The notes under the pieces: model-generated
Told to the model about the DNA's origin: nothing
What the model saw: the letters and a program-made list of their open reading frames with translations, nothing else
The model's database searches: none
In this document: one piece after another, positions 8,187-16,709 of the stretch
Layout of the letters: each line of letters begins with the position of its first letter
How positions within the stretch are numbered: position 1 is the stretch's first letter
Position numbers and translations under genes: made by a program
Assembly (NCBI RefSeq): GCF_041434935.1
Contig: NZ_CP107964.1
Coordinates: 4,943,001-5,007,000 of the forward strand
Direction of reading: 5' to 3'
Origin: Kitasatospora sp. NBC_00374
GTDB lineage: Bacteria; Actinomycetota; Actinomycetes; Streptomycetales; Streptomycetaceae
DNA: 64,000 nucleotides

Positions 8187-9512
8187 TCAGTTCTCCCGCC
8201 AGACGGCGATTCGCCAGCGTGCCACCCAGCCGAAGACCAGCCCGGTGAGCAGCCCGGCCAGGGTCAGCGTGAGCAGAAGGATCCAGCCCCGGCCGAGGCC
8301 CATGGCCGGACCGTCGGGGGCGGGCGAGGCGGCGGCCACGTCCACGGTCAGTTCCAGCGGCAGTCCGGGTTCGGCCTGCACGCCCGCCTGGGCGGCGAAG
8401 GAGTTGCTGACGATCAGGCAGACCGTGCCGTCGGTGCCCGGCTTGCCGGTGGCGGACGGGGAGGCGCTCTTCGAGGCGTCCGGGTCGCCGGGGGCGGACC
8501 AGCGCACGCCGGTCGAGGCGACGTCGGTGCGTCCGCTGCCGGCGTCGGTGCCGCGTACGAGCTCCTGGCCGGCCGCGTCGGTGGCCTGCAGCAGCACCCC
8601 GTAGTCCCGGGCGACCGCCCGGTCGGGGGTGACGCTGACCGAGGCGCGCAGCTCCTGGCCGGGCTTGACCGGCACCCGGTAGACGCGGTGCTCGGAGAAC
8701 TTCTCACGGTCCGCGTAGACGCCGGGGGTGAGGACCGGGGCGGTCTCGCACTTGTCGGTGCCGGTGGTCTTGGCGGGCGTCACGTTGTGGGTCTCGGCGG
8801 CCCGGCCGACCAGCTGCGTGACCTTCTGGGTCAGCTGCTCCTGGGTGCGGACGTCGGTGTAGGTGCCGCCGGTCGCGTTGGCGATGCACAGCAGCTGCTG
8901 GCGGGTCTTGTCGTCGTGGGCCAGGCCGAGGGTGTCCACCACCAGGGGGATGCCCCGGGCGGCGAGCTCGCGGGCCACGTCGCACGGGTCCGGCGGGGCG
9001 CAGGAGTCCTCGCCGTCGGTGATCAGCACCACCCGGCGGGTGGTCGGGCCGTCGCCGAGGTCCTGGGCGGCGCCGCGCAGGGCGAGCCCGATCGGGGTCC
9101 AGCCGGTGGGCCGCAGGGTGGCCACCGCGGTCTTGGCCTCGACCTTGTTGGTCTTCCCGACCGGGAAGAGCTGCTTGGTGTCCTTGCAGCCCTCGGCCTT
9201 GTCGCCGCCCGGGTAGGTGGCGCCCAGGGTGCGGATGCCGAAGTCGGTCTCGGCCGGGAGGGCGTCGATGACCTCACTCAGGGACTTCTGGGCGACCGAG
9301 ATCCGGCTCTTGCCCTGGATGTCCTCGGCCCGCATGGAGCCGCTGACATCGAGGACGAGGTCGACCTTGGGTGCCTCGCGGGTGGCGGCAGCGCCGCCGC
9401 TGGGTTCGTCGGCGTGTGCCGGGAGGCCGCTGAGTACCGCACCGGCGGCTATCGCCAGTGCGGCCAGCAGGCCTGCCGGCCGGGCCGGCCGTCGGGATCG
9501 GGTGATGGTCAC
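8187..9512 (-). CDS. VWA-domain protein with signal peptide and C-terminal membrane anchor
   Basis: About 441 residues. A signal peptide (RPAGLLAALAIAAGAVLSGLPAHA) precedes a von Willebrand factor A domain with a near-canonical MIDAS: DVSGSM (DxSxS) and TDGEDSC. A beta-rich region and one transmembrane segment (GWILLLTLTLAGLLTGLVFGW) near the C-terminus follow, so the VWA domain faces outside. VWA domains bind protein ligands through a divalent metal. Start choice is uncertain: GTG 9512 gives a normal signal peptide, and ATG 9533 adds seven residues; an AGGAT between them could be a weak ribosome site. It leads a two-gene operon and is divergent from an ABC transporter across about 90 bp. Confidence 0.85.
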   Translation of the reverse strand: MTITRSRRPARPAGLLAALAIAAGAVLSGLPAHADEPSGGAAATREAPKVDLVLDVSGSMRAEDIQGKSRISVAQKSLSEVIDALPAETDFGIRTLGATYPGGDKAEGCKDTKQLFPVGKTNKVEAKTAVATLRPTGWTPIGLALRGAAQDLGDGPTTRRVVLITDGEDSCAPPDPCDVARELAARGIPLVVDTLGLAHDDKTRQQLLCIANATGGTYTDVRTQEQLTQKVTQLVGRAAETHNVTPAKTTGTDKCETAPVLTPGVYADREKFSEHRVYRVPVKPGQELRASVSVTPDRAVARDYGVLLQATDAAGQELVRGTDAGSGRTDVASTGVRWSAPGDPDASKSASPSATGKPGTDGTVCLIVSNSFAAQAGVQAEPGLPLELTVDVAAASPAPDGPAMGLGRGWILLLTLTLAGLLTGLVFGWVARWRIAVWREN

Positions 9513-9603
9513 GGCCCGAATCCTATGGATCATCAGTTGGGAACGCCCAATGCGGACCCGTTCTGCGAACTACCCTGCGGGGAAAGAGGGCGAGGGGGAG
9601 CCG

Positions 9604-10443
9604 GTGAGGTTGAGCGGGGTCGGCAAGCGGTACGGCCGCCGCGGGCCGTGGGTGCTGCGCGGGGTTTCGCTGACGGTCGGTCCGGGCGAGCTGGTCCGGA
9701 TCGAGGGGGCGAACGGCAGCGGCAAGTCGACCCTGCTCAAGTTGGTGGCCGGGATCGAGTCGGCCGGCGCCGGCACCCTGGACGTCCCGGGCCGCCGGGC
9801 GTACGTACCGGAGCGGTTCCCGCCCGCGCTGCCCTTCGACGCGCAGACCTACCTGCACCACCTGGGGCTGGTCCACGGCCTGACCCGGGCCGAGGCGCGG
9901 CGCAGGGCCGCCCACTGGCTGGAACGTTTCGGCATCGCGGACCGGGCCCGGACGCCGATCGGCCGGCTCTCCAAGGGCACCTGCCAGAAGGTCGCGGTCG
10001 CCCAGGCGCTGCTGGCCGAGGCCGATGTCCTGCTGCTCGACGAGGCCTGGACCGGCCTCGACCGGGAGGCCCGCGCGACCCTGGACGAGGCGGCGGCCGA
10101 GCGGGCCGCGCAGGGCGGCCGGGTGCTGTTCGTCGACCACGACCCGAACCGTCTCGCCGGGCTCACCACCGCCGGGTACGCCGTCCGCGAGGGTGCGCTG
10201 CGGGCCGTAGACCCGCCGGCGCGGGGGCCGTCGGGAGCGCTGGTGCGGATCGAGGTCGAGGGCGAGCTGCCGGCCCGGCTGCCGGGGGCTCCGGCCCGCA
10301 CGCCGCTGGACGACGGCGGAACGCTGCTGGAGGTGGCGGCCGGGTACTCGGACATCCTGCTGCGCGGCCTGCTCACCGGGCCGACGGGGGCCCACATCCG
10401 GTCCGTCCGCCCGGTCGGGCCGCAGCGGGGGGAGTCGGCGTGA
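9604..10443 (+). CDS. ABC transporter ATP-binding protein
   Basis: 279 residues. Walker A is GANGSGKST, the signature is SKGTCQK (a degenerate form of LSGGQ common in ABC-2 exporters), Walker B is VLLLDEAWTGLD, and the switch His is in VDHD. An ~80-residue extension after the ATPase fold is specific to this subgroup. GTG 9604 is preceded by GAGGGGGAG; TACCCT at 9571-9576 fits a -10. It overlaps the permease gene by 4 nt. With the small permease it would form a simple ABC-2-like exporter or self-resistance pump; the substrate is unknown. Confidence 0.88.
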   Translation: MRLSGVGKRYGRRGPWVLRGVSLTVGPGELVRIEGANGSGKSTLLKLVAGIESAGAGTLDVPGRRAYVPERFPPALPFDAQTYLHHLGLVHGLTRAEARRRAAHWLERFGIADRARTPIGRLSKGTCQKVAVAQALLAEADVLLLDEAWTGLDREARATLDEAAAERAAQGGRVLFVDHDPNRLAGLTTAGYAVREGALRAVDPPARGPSGALVRIEVEGELPARLPGAPARTPLDDGGTLLEVAAGYSDILLRGLLTGPTGAHIRSVRPVGPQRGESA

Positions 10444-11093
10444 GGGTGCTGACGCGGTACCGGCTGGAGCTGCTGGTGCGCTCCCAGCGCTGGCTGCCGC
10501 CCGTCCTCGCGTACCTGCTGCTGATGGGCATCGGCGTCACGGCCGGGGACGACCCCAGCGGCATCCTGGGCTGGCAGGCCGGGGTGCTGCTGCCGGTCAC
10601 CGTCTGGCTGGTGCGCTGCGCGGTGACGGTCGAGCCGGCCGCCTCCCGGGCCTGCCTGGTCACCGCGGCCGGGGCGGCCAGGGTGCACCTGTCCGCGCTG
10701 CTCGCGGCGCTGGTGTGCGGGCTGGCGCTGGCCTGCGCCGGGACGGCCGCGGCGCTGGCGGTCGGCGCGCGGCCCGAGGACGCCCTGTGGCGGGTGGCGG
10801 GCGCGGGTCTGCTGGCGGGCGTGGTGGCGGTGCTGCTGGGAGTGGCGGTCGGGGCGCTGACCAACCGCCCGGTGCTGCTCGGGTCGCAGTACGGGATCCC
10901 GCTCGGCCTGGCCGCGGCCACGCTGGTGGTGGCGGCGCCGGGCTCCCCGGCCAACCTGACCATCCGGACGCTGGTCACCGGCTCCCGGCACGGCGGGGTC
11001 GAGCTGCTGCCGTGGCCGCCCGTGGTGGCGCTGCTGGTGGCCGCGGCGGCGACGGCCGGAGCGGCGCTGGTGGCGCGGCGGCGCGCGGAGTAG
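10440..11093 (+). CDS. ABC transporter permease (small, ~6 TM)
   Basis: 217 residues, almost entirely hydrophobic, with about six membrane segments (for example WLPPVLAYLLLMGIGV, LSALLAALVCGLALACA, GAGLLAGVVAVLLGVAVGAL). GTG 10440 overlaps the ATPase stop. The length and layout fit an ABC-2-type membrane partner of the preceding ATPase. No ligand-binding protein is nearby, which argues for export rather than import. Confidence 0.82.
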   Translation: MRVLTRYRLELLVRSQRWLPPVLAYLLLMGIGVTAGDDPSGILGWQAGVLLPVTVWLVRCAVTVEPAASRACLVTAAGAARVHLSALLAALVCGLALACAGTAAALAVGARPEDALWRVAGAGLLAGVVAVLLGVAVGALTNRPVLLGSQYGIPLGLAAATLVVAAPGSPANLTIRTLVTGSRHGGVELLPWPPVVALLVAAAATAGAALVARRRAE

Positions 11094-11239
11094 CGGCCGT
11101 GCGGGGCCGTACCGGGCCGTACCGGGCCGGTCCGGCAATATCGGACACACCGGTAGGAAGCCCTATAAATATGGCTAATCCTCGTTAGGGTGCTCGGAGA
11201 GCCGGACCCGTACGCGCAGCCGTGGAAAGGACCACCCCC

Positions 11240-11740
11240 GTGAGCAACCTCTTCGCGATCGCCTACCCGGACCTCGCCACCGCCCAGCAGGTCCGCGAGG
11301 AGGCGATCGGCCTGCAGAAGCAGCGGCTGATCGAGCTGGAGGACATCGTCGTGGTGGAACGCCGCGACGACGGGAGGATCAAGCTGCACCAGGCGGTCTC
11401 CACCACCGGCGCGGGTGCCGCCTCGGGTGCGCTGTGGGGCGGGGTGATCGGGCTGCTGTTCTTCATGCCGTTCCTGGGTGCGGCGATCGGCGGCGCCACC
11501 GGGGCGGCGGTCGGCGCCTCGACGGACGTCGGGGTGGACGACAACTTCATGCGGCAGGTCGGGCAGAACCTGGAGCCGGGCAGCGCCGCGGTCTTCCTGC
11601 TGGTCCGCAAGGCCACCGCGGACAAGGTCGTCCCGGCGCTGGCCCGCTTCGGCGGCCGGATCATCCAGACCTCGCTGACCACCGAGGAGGAGGAACACCT
11701 GCGCGAGGCCGCCAAGGCGGCGCAGGGCACGGCCCTCTGA
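11240..11740 (+). CDS. DUF1269-family membrane protein
   Basis: 166 residues. The N-terminus NLFAIAYPDLATAQQVREEA and the central glycine-rich hydrophobic hairpin (WGGVIGLLFFMPFLGAAIGGATGAAVGA) are typical of DUF1269 proteins, which look like a soluble ferredoxin-like fold interrupted by a glycine-zipper hairpin. The role is unknown; family members are often stress associated. GTG 11240 follows GGAAAGGA 8 nt upstream. The AT-rich stretch around 11161-11190 is the likely promoter region. Confidence 0.87.
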   Translation: MSNLFAIAYPDLATAQQVREEAIGLQKQRLIELEDIVVVERRDDGRIKLHQAVSTTGAGAASGALWGGVIGLLFFMPFLGAAIGGATGAAVGASTDVGVDDNFMRQVGQNLEPGSAAVFLLVRKATADKVVPALARFGGRIIQTSLTTEEEEHLREAAKAAQGTAL

Positions 11741-11817
11741 GCCGAGCCGTCGTCCGGGGCGGACGGGGCCGATGCCCGTCCGCCCCGCTCCGTATCCCGC
11801 CGCCGGACAGGACGCCC

Positions 11818-13170
11818 GTGGCCACACCCTCAGCGACCGTCCGGGCCGACGTCCCCTCCGGGCCGCCGGTCCGGACCCGACGCAACACCGAACTCGCCCT
11901 GCTGGTCGCGGCGGTGCTGATCTCCGTCTTCGGCTACATCGAGGTCGGGGTGAACATCGACGGCAGCGCGCCCGCGGACGTGGCCGGCTACGGCGTCGCG
12001 CTGGGGGTGCTCGCCCTGCTGGCGCACGCCGCGGTGCGCTGGAAGGCCCCGTACGCGGATCCGCTGCTGCTGCCGATCGCGATCCTGCTCAACGGCATCG
12101 GACTGGTCGTCATCTACCGGCTGGACCGGGCCACGCCGAGGAGTTCGGCGGCCCCCACCCAACTGCTCTGGTCCACCCTCGGGGTGGGCCTGTTCATCGC
12201 CGTCGTGCTGCTGCTGCGCGACCATCGGATCCTGCAGCGCTACGCCTACATCGGCGCGCTGGTCGCGCTGGTGCTGCTGGTCCTGCCGATCGCCTTCCCG
12301 CCGGTGTACGGCTCCCGGATCTGGATCACGATCGGACCGCTCTCCTTCCAGCCGGGCGAGTTCGCCAAGATCCTGCTGGCGATCTTCTTCGCCGCCTACC
12401 TGGCCGTGCACCGGGACGCGCTCGCCCTGACCGGCCGCAAGGTGCTGTGGTTCCAGCTGCCGCGCGGCCGGGTGCTGGGCCCGGTGCTGCTGATCTGGGC
12501 GGCCTTCGTCGGCGTGCTGGTGCTGGAGACCGACCTCGGCACCTCGCTGCTGTTCTTCGGCCTGTTCGTGGTGATGCTGTACGTGGCCACCGCCCGTACC
12601 GGATGGATCGCCATCGGGCTCTTCCTGGCCGCGGTCGGGGCCGTCGGCGTCGGCTGGCTGTCCCCGCACGTGCACGGCCGGGTGACCGACTGGCTGGACC
12701 CGCTCGGCTCGATCGCGGCGGGCCGGGGACCCAACCAGATCGCCCAGTCGCTGTTCGCGTTCGCCTGGGGCGGGCTGCTCGGCACCGGCCTCGGTCTCGG
12801 CCGGTCGATCCTGATCGGCTTCGCGGCCAAGTCGGACTTCATCCTGGCCACCATCGGGGAGGAGCTGGGACTGGCCGGCCTGATGGCACTGTTCCTGCTC
12901 TACGCCCTGCTGATCTCCCGGGGCTTCAGGACCGGTATCGCGCTGCGCGACCCGTTCGGCCGGCTGCTCGCGATCGGGCTGGCCGCCATCGTCGGCCTGC
13001 AGGTCTTCGTGGTGGCCGGCGGGGTGCTCGACCTGATCCCGCTGACCGGGATGACACTGCCGTTCATCGCGCAGGGCGGCTCGTCCGTGGTGACCAACTG
13101 GATCATCATCGCGCTGCTGGTCCGGATGAGCGACGTGGCCCGCCGCCCGCTGCCGGCCGAGGAGGTCTGA
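11818..13170 (+). CDS. FtsW/RodA/SpoVE-family (SEDS) peptidoglycan glycosyltransferase
   Basis: 450 residues and about 10-12 membrane segments. SEDS proteins polymerise lipid II with a class B PBP partner. Family landmarks: GSRIWITIGPLSFQPGEFAK, LETDLGTSLL (the conserved Asp of the catalytic region), NQIAQSLFAFAWGGLLGTGLG and the C-terminal GGSSVVTNWI. GTG 11818 has a GGACAGGA just upstream. The stop overlaps the start of the partner PBP gene by one base (TGATG), so the pair is translationally coupled. No PASTA kinase or phosphatase accompanies it, unlike the pkn-linked pair known in actinobacteria. RodA versus FtsW versus a sporulation role cannot be settled from sequence alone. Confidence 0.93.
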   Translation: MATPSATVRADVPSGPPVRTRRNTELALLVAAVLISVFGYIEVGVNIDGSAPADVAGYGVALGVLALLAHAAVRWKAPYADPLLLPIAILLNGIGLVVIYRLDRATPRSSAAPTQLLWSTLGVGLFIAVVLLLRDHRILQRYAYIGALVALVLLVLPIAFPPVYGSRIWITIGPLSFQPGEFAKILLAIFFAAYLAVHRDALALTGRKVLWFQLPRGRVLGPVLLIWAAFVGVLVLETDLGTSLLFFGLFVVMLYVATARTGWIAIGLFLAAVGAVGVGWLSPHVHGRVTDWLDPLGSIAAGRGPNQIAQSLFAFAWGGLLGTGLGLGRSILIGFAAKSDFILATIGEELGLAGLMALFLLYALLISRGFRTGIALRDPFGRLLAIGLAAIVGLQVFVVAGGVLDLIPLTGMTLPFIAQGGSSVVTNWIIIALLVRMSDVARRPLPAEEV

Positions 13171-14693
13171 TGCGCCGTCACCACCGGGCGAAGGGCGACT
13201 CCTCGGGCGGACCGCAGGGCCTGCCGGGCATCTCCACCACCGGCCGCCGGGCCGGCACCTTCTGCGTGCTGCTGATCGTGGCGCTCGCCGTGCAGGCGAC
13301 CCGGGTGCAGGTCTTCCAGAAGCACGAGCTGGACCACAACGCGGCCAACCAGCGGCTCACCATCCAGCGCTACGACCAGCCGCGCGGCAACATCCTGGTG
13401 GGGGGCGAGCCCGTCACCGGCTCCGAGCCGACCGGCGGCCGGTACGACTACAAGCGCACCTACACCGACGGTTCCCGGTACGCCGCCGTCACCGGCTTCT
13501 CCTCGCAGACCTACGGCAACACCCAGCTCGAAGGGGTCTACGACGACCTGCTCTCCGGCACCGACAGCCGGCTCGCGAGCTGGGCGGTCTGGGACACGGT
13601 CGCCCGCAGGCAGAACCCGGGCGGCGACGTCCACACCACCATCGACCCGGCGGCCCAGCAGGCGGCGCTCAAGGGGCTCGGCCGCCAGCAGGGCGCGGTC
13701 GTCGCACTGGAGCCGGCCACCGGCCGGATCCTGGCGCTGGCCAGCACGCCCTCGTACGACCCGGGCGGCTTCGCCGGGTCGGGCACCGTCGACCGGCAGG
13801 CCTGGGACCGACTGCAGGCCGACACCGACCAGCCGATGCTGAACCGGGCGCTGCGCCAGACCTACCCGCCCGGTTCCACCTTCAAGGTGGTCACCGCGGC
13901 GGCCGCGCTGACGGCCGGGGTGGTCGACGACATCAACGCGCCGACCGGCGCGCCCTCGCCGTACGTGCTGCCGGGCACCACCACGGAGCTGGTCAACGAC
14001 ACCTCCGCGTGCGACCGGCCGAACCTGTCGCTGGACACCGCGATGGTGCTCTCCTGCAACAGCGTGCTGGGCTATCTCGGGGTGCAGGTGGGGCTGGAGG
14101 GGATGGTGTCGATGGCGGAGAGGTTCGGCTTCAACGACGCCGAGCTGGACGTCCCGGTGCGCGCCGCACGGAGCAACTTCGACACCGTCATGAACCGGTC
14201 CCAGCTCGCGCTCTCCTCGATCGGCCAGTACGACACCGCCGCGACCCCGCTGGTGATGGCGATGGTCGCGGCGGGTGTCGCCAACGGCGGGCGGGTGATG
14301 TATCCACAGCTTGTGGACAAGCTGACGAAGAGCGACGGCAGCTCCGTCCAGGTCATGGAACCGGTCGTCTACAAGGAGGCGCTGAGCTCCGCGGTGGCCG
14401 GCCAGGTGCAGCGGCTGATGACCGACGTGGTGGAGAACGGCACCGGCCGCAACGCCCGGATCCCCGGGGCCACCGTCGGCGGCAAGACCGGCACCGCCCA
14501 GCACGGGGTCGGCAACTCCGGCACGCCGTTCGCCTGGTTCATCTCCTGGGCCCGGCCGAACGGCTCGGACGACGTACCGCCGGTTGCCGTGGCCGTGGTG
14601 ATCGCCGACAGCGACGCCACCGACGTCACGGGCGGCGGTCTGGCGGCGCCGATCGCCAGGTCGGTCATGCAGGCGGTGCTGAACGGCCGCTGA
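13170..14693 (+). CDS. Class B penicillin-binding protein (transpeptidase), partner of the SEDS protein
   Basis: 507 residues: a short cytoplasmic tail, one TM segment (TFCVLLIVALAVQATRVQVF), a pedestal region and a transpeptidase domain. Active-site motifs are S236-T-F-K239, S295-C-N297 and K439-T-G. It cross-links the glycan made by its SEDS partner, outside the membrane. A Tyr-rich stretch (GGRYDYKRTYTDGSRYAAV) in the pedestal is normal for this actinobacterial PbpA group. ATG 13170 overlaps the upstream stop by one base. Confidence 0.94.
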   Translation: MRRHHRAKGDSSGGPQGLPGISTTGRRAGTFCVLLIVALAVQATRVQVFQKHELDHNAANQRLTIQRYDQPRGNILVGGEPVTGSEPTGGRYDYKRTYTDGSRYAAVTGFSSQTYGNTQLEGVYDDLLSGTDSRLASWAVWDTVARRQNPGGDVHTTIDPAAQQAALKGLGRQQGAVVALEPATGRILALASTPSYDPGGFAGSGTVDRQAWDRLQADTDQPMLNRALRQTYPPGSTFKVVTAAAALTAGVVDDINAPTGAPSPYVLPGTTTELVNDTSACDRPNLSLDTAMVLSCNSVLGYLGVQVGLEGMVSMAERFGFNDAELDVPVRAARSNFDTVMNRSQLALSSIGQYDTAATPLVMAMVAAGVANGGRVMYPQLVDKLTKSDGSSVQVMEPVVYKEALSSAVAGQVQRLMTDVVENGTGRNARIPGATVGGKTGTAQHGVGNSGTPFAWFISWARPNGSDDVPPVAVAVVIADSDATDVTGGGLAAPIARSVMQAVLNGR

Positions 14694-14956
14694 CCGCCGA
14701 GCCGTCGACGGTCAAGCCGCCGAGCAGGGCCGCCACCTGCTGAGCCGCCACCGGCCGGGCGTGCGCGATATGTCTGAATTGTCGGCCCGTATGTGACGAT
14801 CCGTACAAGGTGGACCTCGGCGCGTACCGTTTGCGCCACTGGTGCATTCGCGGGGTACTGTCCCATCTTTGTTCGGTTGGTCCCGAATGGCACTCCACGG
14901 CCCGTCAGGTGACCAGCCGTGCGAACACCCTCGACCCCGCCCAGAAAGGCCGCGCT

Positions 14957-15232
14957 TTGGCCAGCACCACCGACCTTGGCCGGCAAGTCCTCAGACGCAA
15001 GCCCGTCGCCGCCCTGCTGGCCGAGAGCGAGGGCCGCGAGCCGCTGCCCACCGGGGCGCCGGAGGGCGGCGGCCGCTCCGGAATCCACCTGCGCCGCTCG
15101 ATCGGCCTCTGGCAGCTGTCCGCGTTCGGCGGCGCGCTGGCGGTGGCCGCGGTCGTTTACCTCGGCTACAGCGTCAAGCACTCGCGGCTCGCCGAGACCA
15201 CGGCGGACCCGGACCCGACCGGGGACAACTGA
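14957..15232 (+). pseudogene. Internally deleted APC-family amino acid permease (N- and C-terminal ends fused)
   Basis: A 91-codon frame opens at TTG 14957 behind AGAAAGG. Its first ~55 residues (LGRQVLRRKPVAALL, HLRRSIGLWQLSAFG) match the cytoplasmic start and beginning of TM1 of cationic-type APC permeases, where the family would continue into GIGATIGTGIF. Instead the frame jumps at about 15125-15135 to what looks like the last membrane segment and tail of the same family (AVAAVVYLGYSVKHSRLAE). About 400 residues, eleven membrane segments, are missing, yet the frame is intact. It cannot transport as it stands. It could be a decayed gene or a small one-TM membrane protein that has survived; I favour decay. 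Confidence 0.7.
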
Positions 15233-15332
15233 CCAGGTCCGGGGCGGTCGGCGACCGCCGTCCGCCCCGGTCCGGGCCGAAGCTCCACAGAACAAGCGCG
15301 CCGAGTGCGGGGACACCGCACACTCGACGGCC

Positions 15333-15348
15333 TAATCTTCCTGACATG
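15333..15348 (+). promoter_or_regulatory. Putative -10 and leaderless start of the GT87 gene
   Basis: TAATCT at 15333-15338 is 7 nt before ATG 15346, with no ribosome binding site between them. Confidence 0.5.
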
Positions 15349-16671
15349 GTGAGCACACGTCCGCCGTTCTCCGCAGAGCAGGCCAGCTGCGCCGTGCACG
15401 GCCCGCCCGGGCGGGGCGGCGACGGCCGGGTCCCCCGACAGCGCGGTCCGGCCGGCCGAGGGCCGGGAGGCTGGGTCGGGCGTCAGGGCGTCCAGGCGCT
15501 CGGCTGCGCGGTCGCCGCGGGCTGGGCCGGGGCGTTCCCGCTCGTCTCCGACCTGCCGAACCAGGTCTTCTGGGGCACCGTCGCCGCCCCGACCTACGCC
15601 CTCGCCGCCGTCCTGTGCCTCACCCTGCCGCCGCGCTGGGGCCCCCGGGCCGCAGCCCTGGTCGCGCTGGTCGGCGCCGTGCTCACCCCGCTGATCCTGC
15701 TCGCGCTCAAGGGCCGGCACCAGTCCGAGGTGATGGTGGTCGAGCGCTCCGCCCGGCTGCTGCTGCACACCGGCAGCCCGTACCTGGCCGACCCGGTCGT
15801 GGTCTCCGACTACAACCCCTACCTGCCGGCGATGGCCCTGTTCGGACTGCCCCGGGCGGCCCTGGGCAACGCCAACCCCTTCACCCAGGTGCTCGGCGAC
15901 GCCCGGATCTGGTTCGCGCTCACCCTGCTGGTCTGCCTGCTGGCCTGCTGGCGCCTGCTGCGCCCGGCGACGCCGGGCCGCGCCCCGCTGCTGCCGCTCG
16001 CCGCGCTCACCGCGTCACCGCTGATCGCCCTGGCCCTCGCCGTCGGCGGGGTCGACCTGCCGCTGATCGGTGTCTGCTGCCTGGCGATGGCCCTCGCGGC
16101 CCGCGGACGCCCGGTCTCCGCCGGGCTGGTGCTCGCGCTCGCCTGCACCCTCAAGTGGACGGCCTGGCCGGCGCTGCCGGTGGCCCTGCTGCTGATCTGG
16201 CGGCTGCACGGCCGCCGGCCCGCCGCCCGGGCCGCCGCGGTCTCCCTCTCGGTCAGCGCCGCGGTGATCCTGCCGGTCGCGCTGAGCTCGGCGACGGCGC
16301 TGCGCGAACAGGTGGTCCGCTTCCCGCTCGGGTTGACGGCCGTGCACACCCCGGCCGGCAGCCCGCTGCCCGGCAAGATCCTGGCCGGGCTCGGCCCGAC
16401 CGGGCACACCATCTCGCTCACCCTGCTCTGCCTGGCCGGCCTGGCCATCGCGCTCTGGCTGCTCGCCTACCCCCCGACCTCGGCGGTCGCCGCCTGCGAC
16501 CTGCTGGCCGCGGGGCTCGCCGTGGCGTTCATGCTCGCCCCGGCCGGCCGCTTCGGGTACCTGGCGCTGCCCGCCGTGCTGGTGCTGTGGCCCCGGCTCG
16601 CCACCCGCAGCTGGAGCTGGCGGATCGAGGACGGCCGGGAGCCCGCCCCGGCCGTCCTCGCGGCGGCCTGA
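15346..16671 (+). CDS. GT87-type (DUF2029) polyprenyl-phosphate-dependent glycosyltransferase
   Basis: 441 residues with about ten membrane segments after a 45-residue Gly/Arg/Pro-rich cytoplasmic N-terminus. The layout and motifs (SDYNPYLPAMALFGLP in the first loop, GVDLPLIG, ACTLKWTAWPALPVALLLI) match DUF2029/GT87 proteins, related to mycobacterial PimE-like mannosyltransferases that use polyprenyl-phosphate mannose. The probable role is extracytoplasmic mannosylation of a lipid or polymer. It lies near protein O-mannosyltransferase (18515-20320), which uses the same class of donor. ATG 15346 is set by the -10-like TAATCT; GTG 15349 is an alternative. Confidence 0.82.
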   Translation: MVSTRPPFSAEQASCAVHGPPGRGGDGRVPRQRGPAGRGPGGWVGRQGVQALGCAVAAGWAGAFPLVSDLPNQVFWGTVAAPTYALAAVLCLTLPPRWGPRAAALVALVGAVLTPLILLALKGRHQSEVMVVERSARLLLHTGSPYLADPVVVSDYNPYLPAMALFGLPRAALGNANPFTQVLGDARIWFALTLLVCLLACWRLLRPATPGRAPLLPLAALTASPLIALALAVGGVDLPLIGVCCLAMALAARGRPVSAGLVLALACTLKWTAWPALPVALLLIWRLHGRRPAARAAAVSLSVSAAVILPVALSSATALREQVVRFPLGLTAVHTPAGSPLPGKILAGLGPTGHTISLTLLCLAGLAIALWLLAYPPTSAVAACDLLAAGLAVAFMLAPAGRFGYLALPAVLVLWPRLATRSWSWRIEDGREPAPAVLAAA

Positions 16672-16675
16672 ACCG

Positions 16676-16701
16676 CGCGGCCGCCGCGATGCGCGGCCGC
16701 G
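16676..16701. terminator. GC hairpin between convergent genes
   Basis: 8-bp inverted repeat CGCGGCCG/CGGCCGCG (16676-16683, 16694-16701) in the 38-nt gap between the GT87 gene and the leftward PBP gene. Confidence 0.5.
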
Positions 16702-16709
16702 TCGATCGG

